This document shows positions 1 to 12,689 of a stretch of 64,000 nt of DNA, piece by piece. The DNA lies in the NCBI GenBank assembly GCA_029964075.1, contig CM057134.1:24158905-24222904 (forward strand), written 5' to 3'. The notes under the pieces are model-generated. The model had not been told where the DNA came from. It saw nothing but the letters and a program-made list of their open reading frames with translations, and searched no databases. Made by a program: the position numbers and the translations under genes. Position 1 is the first letter of the stretch; the number at the start of each line of letters is the position of its first letter. Source of the DNA: Patiria pectinifera. Its lineage: Eukaryota > Echinodermata > Asteroidea > Valvatida > Asterinidae.

Positions 1-342
1 CTTGGCCTGCTTCTTTGCTCACTATCTGCAATAGGTATGATCAGATACCGACACCATCCATTGATCAAAGCCAGCAGCAGAGAGTTGAGTTGCGTCAACA
101 TCTTAGGTCTCGTCTTGGGTTACCTGGCCGTGTTACCTCTCCTCCATCCCCCAGGACCCCTAGTCTGCGGCACAGCTCAGGTCTTGTACGCCCTAGCCTT
201 CACCATGATGTATGCCCCACTTCTGCTCAAAGTAAACCGTATCTACAGGATCTTTGACAGCAGCGCTAAGTCTGCCAAATCTCCTAAATACACTGGACCT
301 CGAGCCCAGCTGTTGATCGTTGCCCTGCTGGTTGCAGTTCAG
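1..342 (+). CDS. class C GPCR (mGluR-like), penultimate coding exon, 5' partial
   Basis: The frame is open from base 1 (codons in phase with base 1), so the exon begins left of the window. It encodes about 114 residues covering TM2 to early TM4 of a class C seven-transmembrane domain. The signature KASSRELS at the TM2 end corresponds to the KASGRELS-type motif of metabotropic glutamate receptors. It is followed by a hydrophobic TM2, a conserved Cys before TM3 (VCGTAQ, the partner of the ECL2 Cys in the family), and KVNRIYRIF at the TM3/ICL2 boundary, which matches KTNRIARIF of mGluRs. The exon ends CAG/gtaagagt at 342/343, a consensus donor in phase 0. The family couples extracellular ligand binding in a Venus-flytrap domain, not in this window, to G proteins. 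Ligand and subgroup cannot be assigned. Confidence 0.88.
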
Positions 343-2106
343 GTAAGAGTATTTTCAAAATGCGATATATATAGGGCAAATTCATTTGAGTGAAAAAAAG
401 GTTGCACTTGTGAAAACTTATAAGAACATACACAGAAAATGACTGCATGTTTTTTTACTACAGTATCCGATTTTAATTGTGTTTTATCCTATTTAGCTTT
501 CGAAACTGACTTAGGAAACTTAGGGAAATCAGGAGAGGGTGGGATTAAAAAAAAGGTACCAAAAATGGCGATATTCTAATCAAATATTTTTTGGTAAAAC
601 ATGCAGGAGCCTATTCAGTGATTATTGTGCAGGTATTACATGTTCACTTTTAACTGTTGTCGTTTTCATGAATCAGTTGAATTAAAAACAAAATCTAAAT
701 GATATAAAAGGGCATAGCCTGTGCCCTATTTCAACTAATTGCTCTTTTGTAAGAAGCTTTTGTACACTAAGAGGACAACAGAATAGAAAAAGCGATAACC
801 CCTTTTATTTCATTAAAATATCAAAATGCACCATCAAAGTTCTGTAACGTTTCTCTAAGATTTGATCGGTTTTATCGATATTTAAGTCCCATCTAGTACA
901 AATAGGTTTTGGGTGGGTTTTTGTTCGGGGGGGGGGGACGTTGCCTCGCAGAGGGCCAGCCAAGTGTCCATTTTGCGCTTGCCTGACCGCCTGACTGACT
1001 CGCTGACTCGATCACTCACTGACTGTCACTTGTGACCACGGGGTACTTATCTCAACTGACTTCTCACCGTCCATGTCTCGGAGCAGCTTTATATGACGCT
1101 TGCCTATTCATGTGATGTAGCACTACTCCATACACATGTGCAAATTGTGTGGTCAATATTTCAAGTTTCCGTGCGATCGACGGAGGTTCAGTTTTTATTT
1201 TCATCGCGTCGCTACTTATACAGCCTATACTTTTATTTATTTTCTTGCATTCTGAATCAATGTTCCGGACAGCTGTGTAGGCTTGCTTCTATCATATTGA
1301 AGTTCCCTAAAACGGCGAAAAGAAATCCAATTTTTTTAAAACAACGTTTGATGCAACACACGGCAGATGTATAAAAAAAATATTTCATCACATGATAATA
1401 TTCTTTCAATATGCAGTATATGATACAACATAATAGGACATTTATGTTTCTCGTGGTCATGTATATATATATATATATATTTTTATATGGGTATAAATTA
1501 TATATATTAACAGCTTTTAGACAAATTGACAACGTGCGTAGGTCGTTTCAAAAGCTGCCCGTTGTCAGTAAAATGCTTGTTGTCGATGTCACTTCAAGAT
1601 AACCTGACCATCAATTCTGCCATAGCCTTGGGCGGCATAACAACGAGTATCAAGTCGATAAAACCAAATCACGTATGCAAAAGCTCATTAGTGGACCCAT
1701 TAATATCTCTTACGGCTCATTACTAGCTTTCAAAGTGCATGGTTCTTCCAAGCTCGTTATGTTTTTCCATTGATGGGGGAGGTATAATCAAGATTTAATC
1801 ATTTTCCAATGACATATTTCAAGGGCAAAAGGAAAGTCGTCCTGATGAACAATAATTCACTGGATACACATTCTTTTGATTACTCAGCAACAGCGGCATA
1901 TCTTTGAAAAATTAGTACGGCACTTTTTGTCATCTTGGACGTATTTTTTTATCACGACAATATGCAAAAGTATCCAGTGGTATTTATCTTAATTAAAAGC
2001 CGAGTTGACCAAACCCTGCATAATATGTAGTCCTAACCTACAGATAGCTAGCAGTGTATACACCAGTGATACAAACAAAGTACGAAGTTTACGGGAACAA
2101 GGAAAC
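343..2106 (+). other. intron of the GPCR gene, 5' part; no gene seen
   Basis: This is AT-rich intronic sequence with a G homopolymer near 928-938 and a (TA)n run near 1461-1480. I see no coding similarity and no element with recognisable ends here. Confidence 0.6.
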
Positions 2107-4492
2107 GGGGTCCGCTCATAAGTCCGACGCCTCATAGGTCCGACGCCTCATAAGTCCGACATTTCGGACTTATGAGGCGTCGGACTTATGAGGCATAACA
2201 TTTATTTATTCCGCCTCGTAAGTCCGACGCCGCATAAATCCGACGCCTCATAGCTCCGACGCCCCATAAGTCCGAAACAGCTTTTGTCCATTGTCGGACT
2301 TAATAGGCGTCGGACCTATGAGGCGGCATTTATGCCTCATAAGTCGGACACCTTATAAGTCTGAAATTTCGGACTTATAGGTACGTTTCTTAATTGCCCC
2401 TAAGGACGTAACATGTACGTCCATGCACGTTTGTTATCTTCTCAGTGATTGCCCAATTCCCTGTCACGTGGCATAGCTATAAGTTCCTTTTACGTTCGGG
2501 TTATGAATAGGAGGCGGGCACATTATAAAGAGCCTAATACCTTGAATGAATAACTTACGCCACGGCCTTTTCAATTTATTGGCCGGGGCACAGTGTCACA
2601 ACACAGACAATAGAAGGAAGGCCCACCGCTCCACCCTAATTCTAAAGAAATATCTCACAGCGTTAAAGCAATGATAGTTTCGTTCGCACCTGTTGGTTTA
2701 CCGCATTTGAAAAGAGCAGCATTTCGTTCAGGTATTGAACCCTCTACGCAGATAATGTGCTATAATTATGTAAAACGTCAATCAGCCAAAACAAACATGA
2801 AAATAGAATACACCATTAAAAAATAACCAAATTTTGGAATATACCTTTGAAAGGGAAAAAAATATTAAAAACGCATGTTTACCGATGACAGTTTTGATAT
2901 CTCACATTGGTATTTGGCTTGAAGTTGATAGATGCATGATCATTATGTAATACGTAGAGCACACAGGATCACCCCACCCGAAAACCGTAGGAGGGGGGCA
3001 ATTAAAAAAACACAAATTCCAAAAGTAGTGGTTTTAAGGTAAATTTGTATTTTAAGACGCAGCTGTTTGGAATACTTAGCTTCATTATGTTGATACACAG
3101 GCCATACAACGTTTTTGAAATAATCCAGGGATGAGTTATACCACAAAATGCATAATTAATGTCAATCACAACGAAACGCCGACCACCGACTACTGTCGGA
3201 CAAAAATACGAGTATGGGTGGACTTGAACATTTTACAAACCATACCATCATGTTTGTGTGCAACACCTTACATCAACAAGGGCCACACAAAAAACAATAC
3301 CCATACAGGGGTGGATCCAGCATTTTTCGCAGGGGGTGGGTGGTATATCGGCACCCCCCTGGATCTGCACCTGCCATACTCGTATTTGGAAGGGTTGTAA
3401 ATGGGGGAATTTAGGACAGTTTGTTTACGTCATGACATAGCTCAACCTAGCATGACGAAGACATGATATGGCCTGTTTCTCAATATAATTAAGCTTAGTA
3501 TCGTATTTAAAAGCGTGTTCCAACGATAAACAACAAAACGACGGTTGTAATTTAGTTTAAGCCTAAACATCAAACATCCTCTGAGGACCACCCCTTTTGG
3601 TACTGAAATCACCCCGCGTGGTTTATTAGTTTTGATTTGTAAAGAGTGCCCTTTTTTGCGAAGTGCCCTTTTTTCTGAACAAGTGCCCTTTTAAAAAAAG
3701 AAGTGTCTTTAAAAAAAAAAGTGGTTCCCTTTTTTGTGGCATTTGCCGTTTTGGATGCCTTTTTCAGAATTTCGCATTGTATCGCCCTGAAAATCACCAT
3801 ATATTGGCCCTCTGTGTGCATACCGGTAATTGTCGGTTTTGAACAGTGCCCCCATCGACAGATGGGGCCAGCACTCCCCCCCCCCACCACGCTTTTCGAT
3901 TTGACGGAGGCCAAGTGTCCGGAGAAAAAAACCTGTCTACATTTCACAACGGATGTGCAAGTGCCCTTTTCAAAAAAAAATTACCCCCAATAAAAATGAC
4001 CAATGGTCAGTGTCAGGGCAAGTGTTGGGAGAAAAAAAACATGTCTACATTTCGGCGCGGATGTGCAGTTGCCCCCCCCCCCCAACATCAAAAGCTGGAT
4101 ACGCTGCTGCCTAAGCTTCCAGCCATCACGTGGAAAATCAATGTATGCCATGTAGACGCGATGTCTGGTCAACCATACCATCACGTCTCAGCCAAAAGGC
4201 ACGCACGTCAATCACGAGTCGCTCAGTGAACTGGGATCATTATCATGTTAATGTCTTATACGGTGCATAGTCACAGCCAATCACAGGGAGGCCGCAAGCG
4301 TTAGGTTCGCTGCTCTCGTCCTACGTCCCCACATCAGTGCTGCCCATGGTGGCATACTCCGGCATAACCAATCAGATCCACGGTTACAGCGCTGAACGTA
4401 GCCTTAGGGTCATTTTAGGTTTTCGTTCGGGAATTAAGAAACGTACCTTATGAGGCGTCGGACCTATAAGGCGTCGGACTTATGATACGGCC
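2107..4492. mobile_element. fold-back (non-autonomous DNA) element with palindromic subrepeats
   Basis: The left end (2107-2400) is a cluster of about 15 alternating copies of a unit such as CTCATAAGTCCGACGC and its reverse complement. The right end (about 4428-4492) carries the inverse. Reverse-complementing 4440-4492 reproduces the order of the first 45 bases at 2112, with only scattered differences. The inner boundary (GAAACGTACC next to AATTAA) also pairs in inverse between about 2380-2400 and 4430-4448. No transposase is visible inside. A purine/pyrimidine-rich segment at 3300-4100 shares short stretches with 59400-59545. The target duplication is not resolved, so the ends are approximate. 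It lies in the GPCR intron. Confidence 0.65.
3840..3965. repeat. dispersed repeat segment shared with 59400-59545
   Basis: Both places contain a block reading GGAGGCCAAGTGTC followed by GGAGAAAAAA and CCTGTCTACAT, near C-rich tracts. A related block with GTGGATCCAGCATTTTT lies at 3310-3330, and its inverse-like counterpart at 59527-59547. The family is unknown. The segment lies inside the fold-back element. Confidence 0.45.
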
Positions 4493-5143
4493 CGAAGCAA
4501 ACAATGGGATTCGTGTACGGCTACAGTGGAAAAAAAACCCAATATGAATATCAAATATACCACATTACGCTGACAACAGAATTCACGAACATAACTGTAT
4601 TTGAATATCCAATATGATACTTTCATGTTGTCCTCACTGATTAATTATTCTGGTTTCCGAAGCTAAACATTCTACGTCTTTCAATAGTATAGGTCATGTA
4701 GGCGCCATAGCACGAGAAACTACTTTTGATATTTTCGGAAAAGCATGGATATTTTCGGTAAAGGTTGTCTAACAAATTCCTGTTACAATTTTAATCAGAA
4801 ATTCAATGTAGATGTTGTGCCAAAAGTATATGGGGGGTGGGCTTTGCTGCGTCATGTTCTATTTGTTAATGTGATGGTATGTCTAACCAATAATACGATT
4901 TTGTGAGGATGAGTGTGACAGCGGGCGACAAAGCCGACACTCCAAAATTGAAACAAAATTCTTTGGACACGATGTCTAGTGTATAAAGGCCTATAAAACT
5001 TGTGATTTGGAATAAGAAAAGAGAACTGACTGAGACCATATACAGCCTTGTTCCCGTTTTGTCTCCAATAAACCTTGAAATTTGGGTTCTAACTGGGCAA
5101 TTTTACATTTCAATCCTTTTGTTATTTTACCTTTGGCATGCAG
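4493..5143 (+). other. intron of the GPCR gene, 3' part
   Basis: No coding or mobile signature is seen. It ends in a pyrimidine-rich tract and the acceptor TTTGGCATGCAG at 5132-5143, immediately before the last coding exon. Confidence 0.75.
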
Positions 5144-5695
5144 GCAGTGCTGATACTTATTACTGCCGTAGCCATACCTACGACGTGGACCTCGGTCCGG
5201 AAGTTGTTCCCCACGCCGCCTACTAACCAGCCCCGGACCCTCGAGAATTTCTGCCGATTGGATCTTGGTTTCCTAGTTGCGAGTTCCTACAACATCCTTC
5301 TCTCCCTAGTCTGTTGTTTTTACGCCTTTAAGGCCCGCAACGTGCCTGGCAACTACAACGAGGCCAAGTTCTACGCCGCTAGTGTATACACCACACTGGT
5401 GCTGTCCTTATCGGCTTTGCCTGTGTACTTCAACGCGGAGACAGCCGTAGCCTTAGCCGTGTCTGTCAGTCTAGTCCCTATCATGGACGGCTACGTCACT
5501 TTGTTTTGCATCTACCTGACCAAGCTGTACGCAGTTATCTTCAAGAAGGCGGGCGATGATGATGGTCAGCTAAACGTAAAGGCTACGGTTCGTGGAGAGA
5601 GGTTACAGCTCAAGAATCGGACAGCTTTTGTCTCTGATGGGAATGCCACCAAAGTGCACCCATCCACATCATATGGAGAAAAATCCACCGACTAA
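5144..5695 (+). CDS. class C GPCR (mGluR-like), last coding exon
   Basis: This exon continues in phase 0 from the exon ending at 342 and runs to TAA at 5693-5695. It encodes 183 residues: the end of TM4, an ECL2 with the conserved Cys (ENFCRLD), TM5, and the ICL3 hallmark KARNVPGNYNEAKF, close to KTRNVPENFNEAKF of mGluRs. TM6 carries YTTLVLSLSALPVYF (compare YTTCIIWLAFLPIYF) and TM7 ends YLTKLYAVIF. The cytoplasmic tail is only about 55 residues, hydrophilic, with no PDZ or Homer motif that I recognise. The ATG at 5138 lies partly in the intron and is not a start; the acceptor AG at 5142-5143 sets the exon edge. Family membership is secure; ligand and physiological role are not. Confidence 0.9.
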   Translation, partial: AVLILITAVAIPTTWTSVRKLFPTPPTNQPRTLENFCRLDLGFLVASSYNILLSLVCCFYAFKARNVPGNYNEAKFYAASVYTTLVLSLSALPVYFNAETAVALAVSVSLVPIMDGYVTLFCIYLTKLYAVIFKKAGDDDGQLNVKATVRGERLQLKNRTAFVSDGNATKVHPSTSYGEKSTD

Positions 5696-6003
5696 ACCCT
5701 GAACGAGATACCCAAACTACTGAGATTTGCTACTTCACCGGTGATTTGTTCTGGACGAGTCCCGCCATCCGTTACCCGGCCCAGGCTCCCTCTTTACAGT
5801 GAAATTCGTTTAATCGAATAGATCAATCCTCCTGTTTCAGAGTATTTCAATCGATAATTAGAGTGACCTTCACTCTTGATCGTCTAGTCACCAAGTTCAC
5901 TGTTTGGCAATTGGAGAGTATACCCTCCCTGCGTCCCACCTTTACCCAATTCTGTAATAATTATGTACAAAACCTTGATAATAAACTTATTTTTTTGTTA
6001 ATT
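5696..6003 (+). other. GPCR 3' UTR with poly(A) signal
   Basis: A canonical AATAAA lies at 5980-5985, about 285 bases after the stop codon, followed by a T-rich stretch. The transcript probably ends near 6000. Confidence 0.7.
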
Positions 6004-9000
6004 AAAGCTCTGCATGTGTAACGATCATCAAAGTAATCTATACCCACGCTGGAAAGAATATTTTCAATTACAAGCATCACAATAATGGCGTACCAAGGAA
6101 TTTAGTGATTTGACCTCTACGCGTACTCCGCAAACAACCATTGTAAATAATCGCTTCCTACAACGATATAGTTACAGTTTGTATAATTCGTCGCCTCTTC
6201 CAGAGAATTAAGGCGATCCAAACTCATCTCACGCGTCATGTTTTTTTTCAACGATCTTTGTGCTAACTTTGCTGTTGAACATATTTTGTTTTAGATTACA
6301 TGTATATTTGTTGTTCATGTGCTAGTACTGGTGGAATCATGCAGTTTGTAAACGCTAAAAGGACGGTTAACTTGTGTTTGCCTATCAGGCTCAATTGTGG
6401 AAAAAGGTTGAATTCCCCTCCTTTAAACCTAAATGAATTTGCCAACTATTTTTTTTCAAATACCAGAAATAGACCTTATGCATGGCAGCCATCTTAAAGG
6501 GCAATAGCTTTGTTTTAATGAAACATTCAGGAGTGAACCCTTTGTGCATTCATTGTTACTGAATTAAAATTACAAAACAAATGCCCTCTAAGATGACCGC
6601 TACATCGCACAAAGTCTATTACGCGACATGAGGAAAAGTATAACCAAAAAAATCCACGGAATAGCTTCGAGTAAAATTTGATGAAAATCCAGCCCATTTA
6701 GCTCCATCTAGCGACTTAAAGATCGATATCGATAATATCGATAACATCGTTTTAAAATGTTATCAGGGGAATGAATTTGGACCACGAAGACGCAGACCTA
6801 GAACACAGCAGGCGAGAAATCGAGCTACTTGATGGATAAATGCGATTTAACCATTTTTATCATATTAACAGCTACTTAGTTGTTGTAGGTCTATCAACTC
6901 CTTTGAAATTTGTATTTCTTTTGAAACATCTTTCTTACTGCTTGGTAAAACATAAAACCCTATAAGACGTGCAGGAATGTACCGTCTTCCATAACCAGCA
7001 AATACAATCATGTAAGCTGTAACTGATTATTATAACATTGTACTCCAGAGTACCTCGCTTACATTTATTGTATAGATTAGACTCTGAAAATATATCGTTC
7101 ATTAGTATCAAAGTTATCCACGTGTACTTGAATATATATCGTGTATTTTTCTGAAGAATTAAATTATTATAGTGTTCATAACAATTGTTGGAATATGATA
7201 ACAAAAAAGGACATAACGAAATGTCACATCGTAATTCATTAACAAAAATGATAGGCCCCCTATATATTGAACGGTTGAGAGCGCTAATGGCAGCAGAACA
7301 GTTTTGAAAGTTTAGGGGCGGGGCAGGATGGGGTGGGGGTGGGCAAAGTACCGCCGGTGCCGGCCGGCCGTTTCAAATTTCGCACTAGGCCGTTTTCAAG
7401 CGCCATTTCCTATGTTGTTTTTTTCGGGTAATGTTACATCCTGCGCCCCTACCCCCGCGAGGCCTCGGCTCTGCCGCTTATAACTGCAATGACTATCCTC
7501 CTGATGATTGAAAGCGATTTTTTTTTTCGACTGATATTTCCAGAGACAGTAGACTACATAACTTATTTTATCTTAAAGGGCCTAGTAAGAGTAAATATTT
7601 TGGGATCCGCATAGAGTGCCCCCCCCCCCCTCCGGCCGGAAAAGGTGGAGGGCCCCCCGCCCCACCATCCCCCCCCCCCCCCCCACCCAACAACATTTCC
7701 CCCCAATTTCCAGGAAACCGTAAGTGCTGCAAATTCGAAAGGGAGACCTCTTTAGAGGGCCTCTAAGGGCGCTTTTTTCTTATCAATTTAAATATAAACA
7801 TTTCATAATGCCGTGTGGTTAATTCAGAAGAGTCCAAATTATGGTCATCTGGATTCTGCATATATTTAATAGCTCAAGCAAATACTTTAAAAAAGACACC
7901 TCCTTGGCAAAATGGGATTTTAAATATATTTTTTTTGGGGGGGGGGGCACTTTAGTCTGAGTATCGCCCGTTATTCACGGAGCTAAGTCTCCTGTTAAGT
8001 CAAAGCATGCAGATTAATGCAATTTGCGCCTCGGCCAATCGGAGTCGACGTTACTCAATCGTGACATCGTTTCACTCCCAAATCAGGGCTAAAACGCGTG
8101 ATTGGTTCGAATGCAGCGTTTTGTAATACAACAACTGGCGTTTTTTGTTGCTGTGTCTAGGCAACCTCGTCCCCAGGGTGTCGAGCAGTACGCGCCCACC
8201 ACTAGCTGCTCTTTCACCCTGGTATTGGATCATTTGCATCCCTGTGCGTTACGTTTGCGTTTGTTTTTGTATGCGGTGTCTGTGGTAAAAACAGAATCAA
8301 TTCGTCGCAGCGCGAGCACTGGGCGTGAGTTACGAAAACACGATTTTATTTTAATTTAACTGTTATGATCTTATCGAAACAACATGCAGTATCATATTTC
8401 ACATTAATATGAGCCAATTCGAAAGGGAATTAGTATTTTCGGGAAGGCGTGGACAAATATGATCGCGAAAACACGTACTGCACGTTGTGAATAATAGAAC
8501 CAAGTACACGATAAGAATCCAATACTAGCCAATTGTGGTATCGAATCAGGACACAAGAAGAAAGTTTCCTATCCATGGCTTTCTATTGGAAACGTGGTTG
8601 GAAATAAAGTGAGCACTGGGGAAGAGGTTGGTGTCTAGGGTATGTTTTTTTTATTGATGTCTATGACGCGACAACGGCGAATGACCGAAGACACTATATA
8701 GAAAGCGCCGCTCATTGGTCAAAATCTAGATGTGCAAATGCAATTGTCTTGCATAATTAATCAGCGAACCTGTTAAAATGTAATAGACCACGGCTTTCGC
8801 CATGGTCTATTGCATAGACTAGGGACACCTGGGGGGGGGGCACTGGGAATTTGTGGGGTACGTGGCCCCCCCCCCCCCCCCCGGCTACGTCTCTGCGCTG
8901 TTGACGGTTGATTTTATGAGTTTAAGACGGCTTAAAAATATAAATTGTCAGCCTTGTGTAAATATTGAAGGAATTAATTAGGCAAATAATGGACGGGAGC

Positions 9001-10286
9001 CAAATCCAGCGCATCTTGGGCCATTTCAAGTCAACCCTGCAGCAGTGTTGTTCTATAGAGTGCTCCACACCCGACAGTAATTAGCGACACTAATTCCATC
9101 AGTGGCGGAGGTCAGCTAGTGGGATTAATGAGTTGTGAACGCGGCACCGTCAGAGACAGACTTGTAGATAGGACCTGAGTAAGCAATCGTCAGGGACAAA
9201 ACCATTAATGCTCGTCACAACCGATATCACTATTCTGAAAGAACACGGCTAAGCAAACAACCCTTGTTCTGAATTTGTATAATTTATATAGGCCTATGTT
9301 TATTAACCACGCGTCCGTCAAGGCTATTTCCATTTAAATTCTCCATTATGCCATAAACTTCGAATTTCAATCCTATTTATCTTTCGTCCATCTAATTTAC
9401 TGTTACAGTGAGCTCTTTAATGCAAGATTATAGGCCTTAATTACAAAATAATATCCAATGCAGTGGACAACACCATCTCTAAAGGGCGCTAATAAGGTGG
9501 TGCGGCCGGTGATTTTTTTCCACAGGTTGGATGCGCCAAAGTCTAGTCACGCATAATTCAGTTTTCCTTTGAATCGTTGCAAGACATACTGGACCGATCG
9601 AAACTATTGAATTATTCATGACTTTGGAGCATCCATCCTATAAGAAATTTCCGTGCAGCCAGAGCCGTATAGAGGTGGTGTACCATAAAGAATACCATAA
9701 AAAAATACTTTCTTAGGCGAACGATTGTCAGTGAAATTACCTGTTGTTATCATTATAGAGAGAGTTACGACAACTTCGCGTTAGAAGCCATTTTGGTTCC
9801 GACTCGTAACGCGCACCATTCTTTCTAGAGCTATATTAAAGTAATTACTCAAGCGCTATAATAATTAGTGCTTATACCACACTACTGCATGTGTGTTTAC
9901 ACACGTACGAATCGACCAATCGTTCAACTTTGACAAACCAAAGGTAAAGTTTAGGACCCCAGCCGTTCCATAAAAGAAAACGAAAAGACACCTTTTTGTT
10001 TCAGGACTGAATTGATTAATTGGCGATGATAACTACAGGAAATTTCACTGAAAATTGTTCGCCTCGGAAAGTAAGAACTAAGTAGTAATATAGGTTTTCC
10101 CGGCCAATTTCAACAAGTTTTCATTCAATTTAACGCCTGGCTCATGCGATTTAGATTGAAATTGAAAAATTGTGCAGATCGGCATTCGACAATCAAAACA
10201 AAAAGAATCCTTCAATTTCACTTTCCGAGCATTCTATCGCCTTTTAGCTTCATTAATATTCGTCCCTATCAAAGATGCATTCATAT
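6004..10286. other. intergenic, no gene seen
   Basis: Long C and G homopolymer tracts occur near 7619-7630, 7671-7684, 7939-7947, 8831-8840 and 8867-8882. A short imperfect hairpin lies at 8782-8811. I found no exon with family similarity, no tRNA fold and no element ends with a target duplication. Confidence 0.5.
8782..8811. repeat. short inverted repeat (13-bp arms, 4-base loop)
   Basis: Arms AATAGACCACGGC and GCCATGGTCTATT are complementary at 12 of 13 positions around TTTC. It may be the core of an old MITE or chance. No flanking duplication was found. Confidence 0.4.
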
Positions 10287-10798
10287 TGTGATGAATCATC
10301 AACTATACGTTTTATACATTAACATGAACTGTATAGTGACTTTTCTTTAGTGCCCAGTCACTCATACTAGAACATCAGCATTTAATTGGCCAGCGCTGTT
10401 AGTGGGCGTGGCTTAAGTCACCTACTGAGCAATACTGCATTTTCATTGGTTGAGGCACCCTGTGTACTTTATTAATGAGGGGCATTTATTGTATGTGAAT
10501 GTGTATGACCATGTTGGCATATAAAAGGCACAGTTCGAGAGAATAAATCTCACTTCTTCGCTTGGTGGGACTAAAGAAGTCAAAGAAGTCTCCTGTCTCT
10601 GTTTTATTGTCTAATTGTCACTAATTAGGGTGTAAGTCTCCCCACTTGAGCCACTTGAGCCACTTGAGCCACTAAAGCCACTGGTCAGCCACCCTGAGGC
10701 ACCGGTCAGCCACCCAGAGCCACCGGTCAACCACCCAAACCACAGGCTAATCCACCCAAAACCACAGGTTAATCCACCCAATCCCTAAATCCCAAACA
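10287..10798 (+). repeat. 5' LTR of the Gypsy fossil
   Basis: Begins TGTGATGAATC. It contains a TATA box (TATAAAAG at 10520-10527), an AATAAA at 10542-10547, and a CCACTTGAGC-type short repeat near its 3' side. The alignable part ends at CCCAAACA. Confidence 0.88.
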
Positions 10799-11039
10799 CT
10801 AGTTGAGTTAGCGCTTTCCCCTGGTGGAGCAGATTTGGGAGTGCTGTTCGTCACTTGGTGCTGTGGCCTCCAACTGCAGGTGCTTCAACTCCATCGGGAC
10901 TGGGTCAGAGAGGCAAGGGACCGACTAGGCGACGCACGTTACATTGGTGGCAGCGGTGGGATCCACTGAGAGTGACGGGACAGCTAGCCAAAGGAATCAC
11001 AGGGTGAGAGGGGTCAGGATCGATCTACCAGAAGCAGTG

Positions 11040-12670
11040 ATTTGAGGATAACGGAATTCAGCGGTGGACGTGGAGAACCACTAGTCACAGCAACAATGGA
11101 CAGCAGAGACAGGATTTTGGAAGGAAGTGTGGGATACATTGAGACAACACCAGCCAGGGTGACCAGCAGAGCAAGCATTAGGCTACACCCGGCGGTAACA
11201 CCATCGCCTCCTGTATTGACACCGGCAAGATCCGCCGAGAGGATGCCAGGTGCTGGCATCAGGGCGCAGGAGCCAGTGACGGCACAAAAGCTCTTCCAAA
11301 AGACCGGAAGAGTTGGGGAAGTGATGACACCTACGGTCAGCACAGCGGAGTCCTCTCCTCAGCCAAGATTTATGTCAACACCAGTGACATGGGGACCGGG
11401 GGTGGTAGAGCAGCCAGTCTACCGGAGTTTGACTGATTGAGGCGGAGAAGAACCAGCAGAGGTTCGACGGCAGAGACCTACTGGAACGAGTGATGTTCTG
11501 GTGGAGTCTGGATGGCCTTCGGCCCGGCCAAGGATGCAGTCTCCAGGGAAATGCCAGGTAGCTTAAACACCCCACAGTTGGCGTATGATGCGAGGTGTAA
11601 TCTGCAGCAGCAGTTGGGAGAGGCGCCTGGACATCAGACGTGTACAGCACCACAGCGGTTGGTGGAAGAAGTCAGGAGCACAGGGCAGCACCTGAGGAAA
11701 CCAGTGGATCCGGGAGAGAAAGGATCAGTAGAAAAGAAAACTCTGCCTGAACAAAAGGGGCAGGATCCACCCAAGAGAGCAGCCGTTGCAGGAGCAGAAG
11801 GAACCAGCAGAGTTCATCGGAAGCCAAATATCGTGCCGGATCGATTCGCCGGGGTGGTGCCATGGAGAGACTACAAATCTCATTTCGAGTCTTGTGCAGT
11901 TATTAATGGCTTGACGACAGAGGACAAAGCTTACTTCCTGGCAGCGAGTCTCAAGAGTCAAGCACAGCAAGTGCTGGGAGACAGGGCTACAGGAGAAGTG
12001 CTGACCTATGCAGAGCTCACAGCAAGACTAGAAAGACGTTATGGGCCTGGTGAGCAAGCCGAAACGTACCTAGCCGAGCTTAGGAGCAGAACAAGGACAG
12101 AACACGAAAGTTTGCAAGCGCTGGGGCAGGGAATACGTCGACTCACGGAGCTGGCGTATCCTGAGCTGCTCCGAGATAGCAGAGAGCGTCTGGCACGAGG
12201 GTATCTGGTGGATGCCATACCCGATGCAGAAATTAGAGCGGGAATCTTCAGAGCGCACCCTAAGACATTGGATAAGGCGATCAGAGCTGCGCTGGAGACC
12301 GAGTCTTTTCTGAAAGCGGAGAGACAACGGCAGCGAAACCAGGGTGGTCGCCCAGACAGAAACAATCGAGTCACAAGGCAAGTGGAGATTGTCTCAAGGG
12401 ATGAGTTCGAAAGGCAAACACGGGCAATGTCGGAGCAACTGAGGCAAGTGCATCAGATGTTGGCCGGGCTAACTCAAGCAATGCAGAATGACACACGGCA
12501 CCCTGAACAAGAACAGCGCACCGTCGGGAAACGACTCCGGACCAACCCAGGGGGTCGTGGGAAGGTCGGCAACACAAGACCCCAAACCTGTGATACAGAT
12601 CCAGAAAAAAGTAGAGGATGGTGGAGAACTTCCAAGGAAGCAGCTCCACCCAGTACCACTACCAAGTGAA
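11040..12670 (+). pseudogene. gag region of the Gypsy fossil
   Basis: The central part reads as a Gag capsid-type domain: a proline-poor helical region with WRDYKSHFESCAVING, then YLAELRSRTR and ELLRDSRERLARGYLVDAIP spacing typical of Metaviridae gag. The C-terminal part is Arg/Gln-rich; I see no clear CCHC zinc knuckle. In the family it packages genomic RNA in cytoplasmic particles. It is part of a broken element. Confidence 0.75.
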
Positions 12671-12689
12671 GTTGCTTCATATGGGGTAT

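Noticed and set aside
5138-5143. ATG at 5138 as the start of a separate small membrane protein
   Set aside because: It overlaps the intron acceptor; the downstream sequence continues TM4 of the receptor in phase with the exon ending at 342.
8102-8359. 85-residue + strand frame in a moderately GC-rich island
   Set aside because: No family similarity, signal or domain; no splice or poly(A) support.
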